Notes under the pieces: model-generated
The model's input: the letters and a program-made list of their open reading frames with translations, nothing else
What the model was told of the DNA's origin: nothing
The model's database searches: none
Part shown: positions 1 through 9,800 of the stretch, in pieces
Layout: each line of letters begins with the position of its first letter
Position numbering within the stretch: position 1 is the first letter of the stretch
Assembly (NCBI GenBank): GCA_048213135.1
Contig: PS015452.1
Coordinates: 46,171 to 69,153 of the forward strand
Source of the DNA: Reclinomonas americana ATCC 50394
Lineage: Eukaryota; Jakobida; Jakobea; Jakobida
Direction of reading: 5' to 3'
Length of the DNA stretch: 22,983 bases
Program-made: the position numbers and the translations under genes

Positions 1-106
1 CGGTTCGGTCGTACGGACGGACGACGGCCGCGACGTACGGACGGACGTACGTACGTAACGAACGAACGGACGTACGTACGACGACGAGAGGACGAGGACG
101 GACGAA
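1..106. repeat. Degenerate CGGA/CGTA short tandem repeats at left window edge
   Basis: The first hundred bases are built almost entirely from variants of the four-base words CGGA, CGTA, CGAA and CGAC, with no open frame that links to the neighbouring gene. They lie beyond the last visible exon of the minus-strand gene, so they would be intronic or downstream of it. A long (AC)n run follows directly, which suggests an assembly end in low-complexity DNA rather than a telomere. Confidence 0.75.
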
Positions 107-107
107 C

Positions 108-195
<88 letters not shown>
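107..195. repeat. (AC)n microsatellite, about 88 bp
   Basis: A nearly pure AC run of about 44 units. On the minus strand it reads (GT)n and lies just after the donor-like GAG|gtctcc at 238-237, so it is most simply part of the intron following the last visible exon of the minus-strand gene. Confidence 0.95.
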
Positions 196-196
<1 letters not shown>

Positions 197-238
197 CAGG
201 CAATCAATCCTCGAACCTTTCTTTTGTGACTCGGAGAC

Positions 239-3200
239 CTCGGAAATCAGCAACGCCACATGCTGATCGAGAAGCACAATGAGGTCACGATACGTGTCGT
301 GCCGCGTAAAGTTCCACTGCATCTCCTTGGTGGCGATGAAATGGCCGACGGTGCGCGAGCGCTCGCGAGCTCCCCGTGACAGCGCACCCTCACGAGTTGG
401 CGCACCGTTCTCCTGCTCCATACGACTCCGCAAAGTCTCCAACAGCGCACGGTAGGGCATGCGTGCACGCGGCTGCACAACCTCCACCGACGGCATGTGG
501 CGCTTCACTGAGGCGTCGACCAGCGGCACCGCTGCGTTATTCGACTCCACCGCCAGCGTCCACGACCAGATGACAAAATCGTGCACCGTCTCGCCACCAA
601 ACAAATCCTCTGTGACAGTGCAATCGACTCGTTGTGAGATGGAACCGACGCACACACAGGCACGTGCACACCAATCGACGCAACCAAAGTCAAGCAAAAG
701 GTTGGCGCCCTCCACTAGCCGCTTGACAAACTTGTAGGGACTGGCCGTTTCCTCGTCCATGGGTGGCGGAGCGCGAATGACACCATTCTGCACAGTGGAC
801 GGTCAGCACATTGAAGCATAAGTGAGCGCATTGCAGGGAATCAATCGACACGAAACTCGCGACTGCGACAGCAGGTGCACAAGGTAGCCGATTTGCATGC
901 GCAGACGGAGCGCAAAGATGTAGCGGAAGAGCAGGCGCGTCAGCTCCTCCAACTCGGCCGCCGTGCCGGACACCGGCTGCGTTGGTGATGCCTCGTCGCC
1001 CACTGCGTATCATGCATGCGAAGTTAGTCACAGTTAAAAAAAAAATTGCGCGAGCATTCTCCAGTGCGCGCAACGTGACTGAATCCAGAAGCGCTTGATC
1101 AACGGCGGCAGCACCGGCAGCACCGAGTACAGGCAGAAACAAATGGAGGGCACTGCGGCACGGAGACTTCGGTCAAAGATCTCGTGCTGCATGCGCTCAA
1201 CCTCCGAGCAGCTCATCTGCACGCAGTCCGTCATAAATCAGATGCAAAAAAACGCGTGTTTGCTTGCCAATGGAACGCAACGGCGTCAAACTGCAGATTT
1301 TCCTGCGCGCAGAATGCCGACGTGCCACGGATGAGCAGCGTGATGAAGAACGTGTCGTCGTCCTCGTGCTCGCCATCTTGTCCGTGAGACTCGTAGTGAA
1401 TGCGCTGTTGCAGCAGGCGCTTCAAACTCTGGTTGACACTGGTGATGATCTGTGCAAGATAGGTATTGAGCACACTCAAGATGTAATCCTACACAATTGA
1501 CACGGCTCACGCACCGCTTTCAGCACTTCGTCCATGATGGCTTGCGGGAACTCGGCCAGCTTGAGAATGGCACACATCTTGAGAGCTGCGCCACGCATGC
1601 CGGCGGTCAGCAACAAATATACATCACAAGCACGTGTGCTCTTCCGGGAAAAACCGCACCCGCTGCATGATCGTTGCGCTCCAGTGCCGACTGAATGTGG
1701 CACGTGAATAGACGAACGATGCCTCGCAAGGTCTCCGGCGTGCGACGACAAGTGACGACCTGTGCCATTTTTCCCCGTCACGTTGAGAGACACAAACGCA
1801 TTACGGCGCGGCGCACATGGACGTGTCTCTCGATACGCACCACATTGAAGGCCTCGGACCACAACGAGAAATGCAGCAGCAACCGAATGGCTTCCAGGTA
1901 CTGACCGAGAAGCGTCCACAATGCAACGCACAGATACGGTCGCGAGAGTTGCGGCAAGAAGTTGAACGCCGACGTCTGCGTCTGCATCAGTACCTGCCGA
2001 AGAGCGCGCTTGCCGTCATCGTGATGGGCGGAGCGCGCATACACGCACAGCGAATCGACCCGTTGCTGTGTCGGCAATCTCTGTGTGAGGACACAAACGG
2101 CAGGCGCGACCACGTTTTTTTCCTCAGAGTAGCGTACCTGAAAGCACTCAGCAGGTGCCAACACGGTGTACTCGGTGTCGGTGATGCCGAGCACGAACAG
2201 TGACAGGATGCGCGCCAGCGTCTTCACAATGATGCGACTTTGCGAGTGATCTCGCAAGCTGCACCTCGTAATGAGACCCATTTTCCTCGCGCTCCCACAG
2301 CTCGCTGTTTCTTTCTGTCACGCAACATTAATGAAATGGACGAAGGGTCCTTGCGGAACTGCTGGAGCACGGTGGCAATCGGTGTGGTCCCAGTGCTCTG
2401 CAACTCTTGAACCTGCACCGACACGGAAGTTGGCAAAAGTGTCACGCTCACTCTCACGCACACGGACAGACACGCAAGCGATGACATGCCTGCGACAGGC
2501 CGAGATCGAGAGCCGACAACACGTCGCCGGCGGACAGCACCCACGAAAAGAGTGCCATGAGCCAGCCACGGTCGCTGTCGTGACGTGAACGGAACACCTC
2601 TTGCAGCTTGGACGGCAAATCATCGGGCGTGATGGCTACGTGCACATTGGGTGAGCATCGGTACAAGAAGCAATGTGTACGCGTACTGCAGCGGCAACAC
2701 ACCACCGAGCTGACAGTCCTGCGAGCATTGAATGAGATGGAACAGGGTCAACAGTGGATCCGTGTCGACTTGCGTATCCGCCAATCCACGAAGACGCGCG
2801 GCGCTGAGCAACGTCGCGCACTCCAAAAGGAACTTGCGTACTTTCGAGACATTGATGTGCCGCTGCGCAAAGGCTGTCAGCCACAGAAAAACAAAGGACA
2901 ACGACAACTCTCTTCCTCGATAGTGGTACACACCCGGAAGAGACGCAAGCTTGCCGTCCGCACGAGATCGAGCATCACCTGCAGACCGTAGTGCACATTG
3001 CGCGACACACGCCACACGTCGCACATGCACTCGAGCACTCGCAACACCAGTTCTGTGAATGCCGTCGACTGGCAACATACACGGAGCGGTGTCAGCAGGA
3101 GACAGTCATCGCACTGTCGTCACATCCACATACCATGCCAAGCTCCAGCGTCTGTTGCAGCAGAGCCGAACCGACAAGAGACATCCACGACGGCAGCGAG

Positions 3201-5633
3201 CGGTACGATGGCGTCAAATTCAGCAGTGAGAAGTACAAGCGCCACTTTTCCAGAATCACCAGCACCGCATCTACAAACACACACGCCCAACGAAAGAATG
3301 CAGTGAGAGATACGCTCGCCTATGCGGACGGAGCGAGCAACGCACCGGCATTGCGCGGCTCAATGGTGCGCCCCACCAGCATTTGATTCCAAAGATTGAT
3401 GGCGTCGTTCGAGAAGAACTGCGACTCGAAGAACGACGGCTTGCCAAGGGGCGCACTCAGAGAACTACTGGAGTTGAGGTCGGAGAAGAAGTAGCCGCTG
3501 GCATCGCCGACTTCACCAAAAATGCGCTGCCACTCCGAGTCGACACGAGAGGCGTCCCACTTGCGATGCGTAAAGTAGATGCGCAGCGTGCGACGAGAGA
3601 GTGTGGGCCGGTGCACCAGAGTGAACACAGAACCCATGTCGGAGATTGGCAGCTGCTGCTCCGGCAGAATGCTGAGGGTAGGAGAGAGAGAAAGAAAGAA
3701 AGAATGAGTTGCCACGCGAATTTCAAGCGCACACGGACGTGGATCGCTAACCCGGTGAGTCGCGGGGGTGGTCTGGTGAGCACCACCTCGCGTTCGAGCA
3801 CCTGCGAGTCGAGCAGCGGTGACTCGGACATGGGCATGTTGGCACCCAGAATGGCCTGCAATCGGTAGGCCGAGCTCATCTCGCCAATAAAGTGTCCGTT
3901 GGGCGAGAAGAAGAGGAGGCGGCCTGCGCACCAAAGTCGTCAGACAGTGGAATGTAGTTGTCGCCAAGCAAAAAAAAAAAAGAAAAGAGACGTACCCATG
4001 GAAGAAACAATCATGAGGCAGGCATCCTGCAAAAGCCACAGGAAGCCAATCACACGGTCGTCGCGCGAAATCTGCGCGCTCAGGTTGACCTCGCGAATGT
4101 TCAGACTGAGCGACACGTCATCGAATGCCACCAGATTCGGCGACGACGGTGACGATGGTGGTGTTCCCGGAGATGGAGTTTGCTGCCACGCGCCGCGACG
4201 ACGCGTAATACCCCAGCCGTCAAGATGGACCTATTGTTGTTGTTGTTGTCGTACGACGTGAGGAGACGGAGGGGGAGTTCACAGCAAAACATGAACCCAT
4301 AGACACGCAACCTCAAGGAACAGGCCGGCCGGCACCGGATGGCCGCTGCGCAGGAGGCCAGATGCACCGTCGGCCGCTGCGGGTGTGGCGGAGTAGTCGT
4401 CGTGCTCGGCAGACACGAGGAGAGGAATGGAGATGAAAAGCTCGTTGCCATGCGTGTTCCACGCGCATTTGATGCTCAGCGCCTCCAGCATATCCGAGCG
4501 TGCTCTGCCAACAACACAAAGGGCGGGTTGAGCGCAACGCAGCTCACTCAATCACACTCTTCCGCATCACCCACTCACCGATCCATGGCCACCACGCCGA
4601 GACAGGCTCCGCACGTGCTCGGCTGGCGCGCCAGATCAGAGTAGACGTGCGAGAAGCCGAGGCAGAGCAACTCGGAGTGCAGAATCGCTAGGTTCTGCCG
4701 CGGTTTGGCTACAACACACGAAAAATGCCCGTCAGCAACGAGAGAAAAGAGTCAATCGAAGCATGCCTGAACGAGACGAAACGAGGAGGAGCAGGATCCG
4801 ACAGGTTGCCAGGCACCAGCACCGGCTCCGGCAGCGGCTCGGGTTTGTGAATGGCCCAAATGTACGCCAGTGACCAACACCAGCCAGCGCCCTGCACGTC
4901 GAGCGATGAATACCATTGCTAATCAATCTCTCTCTCTCTCCTCACACACACACACACACAGACCTGATGGTACGAATACGAGGCCTCCAGGTGCGCCCTC
5001 ATGTGTACCGAGCTGAGGGTGCACCGCGACCAGCGTTCCGTCGACCGCGACCACCAGCACAGACATTCGCTCCAGAGGGAGTGACGCACGAGCACACTGT
5101 TGCCATCGTTGGATACCCACACCGTGGTCATTTGTACGGCTGCAACACGTCACCAACATCGAGTAAACAAACAAACAGCAGCGGTGCGGTACGGGCAGGC
5201 CGACAACAACAAACGCACGATCATCGGGGGCCGACACGCGACGCAGATTAAAGGCCTCCACCAGGTTGTACTCGCCGTGTGGCGACTGGAAGCGATGCAC
5301 AGGCTCCGGCACACTGGACCCTGCCGCGCCATTCTGACGTATCTTTTGCGACGAGGACGCCGTGGCGGTGGCCGCCGCCGCCGCCGCCGTGGTCGCACGA
5401 GAGCGCGGAATGCAACACAACGGAGGCACTGTGTGAGAGGTGAAGAACAATGAGCGGCACAAAGCGACACGAGAGAAAGAGAGAGGCCATCGCTCGCACC
5501 ACTGTGAGCATCGTCTTCTCGGATCGGCACTGTCCCGAGCCGAATGACTTGATTCTCGCTGAGGTCCCACAGCATGCAGTTGAGTGCCGGATCGCAAAAC
5601 ACAACGTGCGCCCCTGCGTACGCACTCGTGAGC

Positions 5634-5665
<32 letters not shown>

Positions 5666-6525
5666 CAAAACACACACACAGACTCACCGGACGATGAGAC
5701 TCCAATGGCACTCGGATTGCGCACAAACGACTTGAGCTGCTGCGGAATGCCCAGGTGCTCGTTGGAGAGCACTTGCACATACGGCACCGTGGGGTTCTGA
5801 ATGAGCAAGCTCTTGCCCCACTGTGACAGAGAGAGAGAGAGGCACAAGTGAGTGAGCGCGCCAAAAACATGTCGCAAAACACACACACGCGCGCGCACAC
5901 ACACGCATACGCACACGCCTACAGGATACACACAGCAACGGCGAGCGAGAGACGAGGAGAGACAGCGGGAAAGAGAGCGACACGCGTAATCATCATATGC
6001 ATCATCATCATCATCATCCCAACTCACACACTTTGCTCACACACACACACACTCACTCACCAGCGGGTAACACCTTCCCGGGCCAATGCTCGCCGCCATG
6101 GCAGCCTGTGCGTTCTCCGCACCCGAGTTCTGCATCAGCACACCCGCCGACACAGTCGACGAGGCCACCGCAGCCGCAGCCGCCGAAGCACCTCCCGCCG
6201 CACTTCCTCCATGGTGATGGCCGCCACTCGCAGCTGCGCCACTCGCACCCGACGCAGCAGACGGGGTCGCCGAGGACGCGCGGCCTCCTCCACTTCCCGC
6301 GCCACCTGAGGCGGTGGATGAGGCGCCTGAGGCGGAGGCAGCAGCAGCAGCAGCCGCGGCGCCTGAGGATGATGATAGTGGCAGCGAGGAGGAGGCGGAG
6401 GAGGAGGAGGCGGAGAGTGGAGTCGAGCCAGCGCCGGCGCCGCTGGAGGACGAGGTGCCAATGCCTGCATTGTTGAATCGCGTGGTCGCCACGATTTCAA
6501 CACTCCATTCTAGTGGTTCGGCCAT
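239..6525 (-). CDS. Large unrecognised intron-rich protein (propeller plus helical architecture), 3'-incomplete
   Basis: Exons, read on the minus strand: 6525-6061, 5820-5688, 5613-5500, 5428-5243, 5139-4964, 4918-4783, 4708-4579, 4504-4312, 4230-3996, 3923-3752, 3671-3346, 3270-3134, 3068-2934, 2862-2706, 2635-2490, 2412-2327, 2258-2138, 2080-1841, 1759-1660, 1585-1515, 1449-1282, 1216-1075, 1002-857, 787-664 and 609-239. All phases agree, giving at least 1470 codons without a stop. The protein starts MAEPLEWSVEIV. Residues about 20-150 are Ala/Ser/Gly low complexity. Up to about residue 700 it is rich in beta-strand-like blocks such as VVFCDPALNCMLWDL, MTTVWVSNDGNSVLV and GRLLFFSPNGHFIGEM. 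The remainder is helical, for example PYLCVALWTLLGQYLEAIRL and FVKRLVEGANLLLDFG. A beta-propeller followed by an alpha-solenoid is typical of Nup160/Nup120-type nucleoporins and vesicle coats; membership is inference only. An in-frame upstream Met exists at 6618, but an acceptor-like ctactccccag lies between it and the chosen start. The end is lost to the left of the window. The existence of the gene is well supported; its function is not. Confidence 0.85.
610..663 (-). other. 54-nt stop-free intron of the large minus-strand gene
   Basis: On the minus strand a gtgcct donor (from 663) and a gtcacag acceptor (ending at 610) bound 54 nt, a multiple of three without a stop. Splicing gives WCAQDLFGG; leaving it in adds 18 residues rich in Cys and Val. 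The adjoining exon text reads as coding either way, so the intron call is probable rather than certain. Confidence 0.55.
2413..2489 (-). other. Candidate GC-AG intron (GT-AG alternative available)
   Basis: Exon 15 ends in GLSQ (CAG), directly followed by gcatgt. The next exon opens VQELQ after tcggtgcag, and phase 0 is kept with a GC donor. A GT donor 18 nt further in (CGT|gtctgt) also keeps phase 0 and would add ACHRLR, so the non-canonical call is not forced here. Confidence 0.4.
4927..4961. repeat. (TC)n(CA)n microsatellite in an intron
   Basis: A CT run passes into a CA run within the intron between exons 5 and 6 of the minus-strand gene. In the sense direction it reads (TG)n then (AG)n, just after the donor gtctgtg. 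Confidence 0.85.
5633..5687. repeat. CA-rich microsatellite in an intron
   Basis: Two CA runs separated by an AGACAAACAC spacer fill most of the intron between exons 2 and 3 of the minus-strand gene. In the sense direction this is a TG-rich intron starting gtgagtctg. Confidence 0.85.
5821..6060. repeat. 240-nt intron rich in CA, GA, CAT and CG simple repeats
   Basis: The first intron of the minus-strand gene is its longest visible one. It carries a GA run near 5829-5840, CA runs near 5879-5932, a (CAT)n run near 5998-6019 and another CA run near 6041-6060. It has a clean gtgagtga donor and a gtcacag acceptor. Confidence 0.8.
6160..6470. repeat. Coding low-complexity tract (Ala/Ser/Gly-rich)
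   Basis: GC-rich triplet repeats within exon 1 of the minus-strand gene encode runs of Ala, Ser and Gly (residues about 20-120), including an eight-Ala run. It looks like slippage-derived sequence inserted behind a more conserved-looking N-terminus. Confidence 0.8.
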
Positions 6526-6855
6526 GGCGCGTACTGGGGAGTAGAAAGAGCAGTCAGCGCTCTCTCTTCCCTTCAGGCGGCGCGCTTTGTTGGAGTGAGT
6601 GATCCCGCCAATTCCCATGCTCGCGGGTGTACAATACGTTACTGTACCGCAGGAACCCGCTCCAACTCACTCTCTTTGCTGATTCACACGCGCACTCTCA
6701 CACACACGCGTGCAAGAACGACAGAGAGATACGCGCGTAGGCGCACGGCGAATACCCATCTCTCTCGCGCGCGCGCGTCTCGTGTGTGTGATTTTGAGAG
6801 GCGAGCATAGAACGCGAGATCATTGCCTTATTCAGTGAGAGAGCGAGACTGTATT
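6526..6855. promoter_or_regulatory. Divergent intergenic region between the minus-strand gene and the ankyrin gene
   Basis: About 330 bp separates two divergent starts, so it should hold both promoters, but no TATA-like box was recognised. It contains CA/CG-rich stretches near 6690-6720, a CG run near 6769-6778 and a short inverted repeat (GTACA at 6629-6633, TGTAC at 6643-6647). On the minus strand, ctactccccag ends 8 nt before the ATG at 6525, which would fit a 5'-UTR intron or a trans-splice acceptor. Confidence 0.4.
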
Positions 6856-9800
6856 ATGTCGTCGCCACGAGCGCGGAGCTCGACAGTTGCGTGTGGCGGC
6901 GCGCGTGCGTGATGACTGCGGAAGAGAGGAGGAGACTCACATATTTTTTCTTGATGTTCGATTGACTCAGATGAACAAGGCGCTCGGCTCGCCGCGCACG
7001 CCACCCGGTCTGTATCCACAGTCAATAACGCCGCCTTCGTCGGCGGGCACGAGCTCGGGGAAGTACTCGCGCTCCGGATCACGCACCAATGGCACCTCCA
7101 GTCGCTCCTCGACCGCTTCCGTCATTCTCCATCCAACGTCTAGCCGCGGATCGATGCCGACCTCTCCGCGCGGTAGTGGTGGTGGCGGAAGCAACGAGGC
7201 GCTGGCCAGTATTGCGGAGGCGCAGCGGAATCTGGTGGAGAGGGCCATCGAAGGCAACTCGGATTGGAGCGAGGAAGGCCGCACAGAGTTGCATCGAGCC
7301 GCCTACGACGGCGACATTGGCGTCGTGAATGCCCTGTTGCGCCAGCAGCAGTTCAGTGTCGACACACGAACCAAGACGAGCCTGTGGACGCCGCTGCATG
7401 AGGCAGCCTCACGCGGCAACGTGGATGTCATGCAGCTGCTCATCTCGCAGGGTGCGCAGGTCAACAGTCGCACCAAGAATCAGAGTACGCCGCTGCACAT
7501 TGCCGTGCGACGCGGTCGGTTCGCTGCGGCCACTCTGCTGCTGGCCAACAAGGCGTCGCTGGATGCCAAGGACGCATGGGGCGAGTCGGCACTGCACTGG
7601 GCCGGCAACTACGGCCAGGTGGAAATGCTGCGCCTGCTGTTGGATCGGCAGGCGGCGCTGGCGAACGAGCGCGACAACGAGGGCAAGACGGCGCTCCACA
7701 AGGCTGCCGCCAATGGTTTCGATGAGGCCGTCGCAGTGCTGTTGCAGTACGGAGCGCGTGCGTCACTGACCGACGACAAGGGCTGGAATGCGGCTCACGA
7801 AGCAGCGTTTCGCGGTCACGCCGCATGTCTGCGCGCCGTTGCCGCGTTCGACAGCGGCTGCTTCGGGGCGCGCACGGAGAGCAAGTCATCGTGCATGCAT
7901 CTGGCGGCTCGGTGTGGCAGCACCGACTGCGCCAGTGTGCTCATGGAGCACGGGCAGGTGGGCTCGATGGGCGCGGCCGACACGTGGGGCGAGACGCCAC
8001 TGCACTGGGCCGTCTACAATGGCCACGTCGGCATGACCAAGTTCCTCGTGGCCAACGACTCCGACACCGACACCATCAACCGCGGCTCGCAGATCGGCGT
8101 CACGCCACTGCATCTGGCCGCTCGCTACGGCAAGGTCGGCTGCATGGAGGTGCTGCTGCGCCGCGGCGCACTGTGGCAGCTGCCGGCCGAGAGCGGCTTC
8201 ACAGCCATGCACGAGGCCGCCATGCACGGCCAACTGCAGTGTCTCACGGTGCTGCTGGCTCACGGAGGCGCATTGGCGGCCAACGTCGAGGATGCCGACA
8301 AGAAGACTCCACTGCACCAGGTGCGTGAGAAGATGAGTGAGGTGGAGATGATGGAGAAACTGACCCTGGTTTGTTTTTTTGCAGGCGGCGTTCGGTGGAC
8401 ATGCCGAGTGCGCAGCCGTGCTGCTTGAACACCACGCCAACCCGAATCACCAGGGCAGCGACGGATGGACACCGTTGCACGAGGCCGCCACCCGTGGCAA
8501 GGATCAAGTGGCACGCATTCTCCTCCAGCTCGGCGCCGATCCCAGTTTCGTGCATCGGAACCGCCTCGCCGGTTTCTTTTTCCGTTTCTCACGCCTTCCT
8601 CCCTCCGCAGATGTGCACAACAGCATGGGATCGACACCATTGCATTTTGCGGCTCGTGCCGGTGCGCTCACAGTGATGCGCGTGCTGCTGAAGAACACCA
8701 CACCGGCCGACCCGAACAGCGTCGACAAGTGGCTGGAAACGCCGCTGCACTGGGCGGCCTTCTCCGGCAACCTCGATGCCGTGCGCTTGCTCGTCCGCCA
8801 CAACGCCTCAATGCACATGCGCAACTCGGTCGGCTCCATGCCCTTTCACATTGCCTGCCGATACGGGCACGCTCAGGTGCTTGCAGTTACCAGAAGGCAA
8901 TATCGATCATTTCCTCACTTCTCTCTCTCTTCCCAGGTGGTGGCCGAGTTGCTGGATCTCGGCCAGGACGTGGAAACACGCGGTGAAGACGGATGGACAG
9001 GCCTGCACGAGGCCGCCGCCAAGGGCCACGTCGACTGCGTCTCCACACTGCTGTCCCGCCAGGCTTTTGTCCTTCAGCCCGACGACGCCGGCAAGACACC
9101 CTTCCACATTGCCGCCTACAATGGCTGGCTGGAGGTGCTGCAAGTCATGGAACCCGCCGTGCTTCGGCACCGCACCGACTTTGACGCGGTAGACACCAAC
9201 GGATGGACGCCAGTGCACGAGACGTGCGTCAAGGGCATGCACAAGTGCACTGCGTGGCTGTTGCGACGCAGCAACCCCGACGCCGCCACTCTGCACGCCA
9301 GCACACCACTGCACTTTGCCGCGCGCTCAGGCATGGCCGCGTGCATCGACGTGCTGCTGAGCAACGCAGGACGCGCGGCGAATGCACAGGCGCGCGACGA
9401 GTGGGGCGCCATGCCTCTCCACTGGGCCTGCTTCAATGGGCATGCCGAGGCCACGCGTCGCCTGTTGCAAGTGGCGCCGCCTGATGTGCTAGACGCCGAC
9501 CAGTGCTCTCCGCTGCACAAGGCCGCCTTCCGCGGGCACGCCGAGTGCATTGAGGTGCTGTGTGGTCGCAGCAGCAAGCAGGCGCGCGCCAATGTCAACC
9601 TCGCCGGTCATCACGGGTGGATGCCGCTGCATGAGGCCGCCAGCAAAGGTGCGCATTTTTTTGATGCACAATGAGAGAGGCAGGCATTGACCAAAGTGTG
9701 TCGCGCAGGTCACGACAAGGCGGTGCTGACGCTGCTCAAGTACGACGCCAACATCAACGCGCAGACGGAGAAGCTCAGCACGAGTCTGCATCTGGCGGCA

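Noticed and set aside
1-195. Telomere-like or CRISPR-like array at the left edge
   Set aside because: The tetramers are irregular and the dinucleotide run has no spacers. There is no regular telomeric unit.
1485-1514. A 26-nt intron ending gtgtag (minus strand)
   Set aside because: A 65-nt intron ending cttgcacag at 1450 keeps the same phase and matches the usual intron size, so the very short version is unnecessary.
2259-2326. Two tiny introns of about 20-40 nt flanking a mini-exon (minus strand)
   Set aside because: One 68-nt GT-AG intron (2326-2259) joins both exons in phase and needs no unusual sizes.
5997-6476. Plus-strand frame starting with a His run
   Set aside because: It is a CAT microsatellite plus antisense of the low-complexity first exon of the minus-strand gene.
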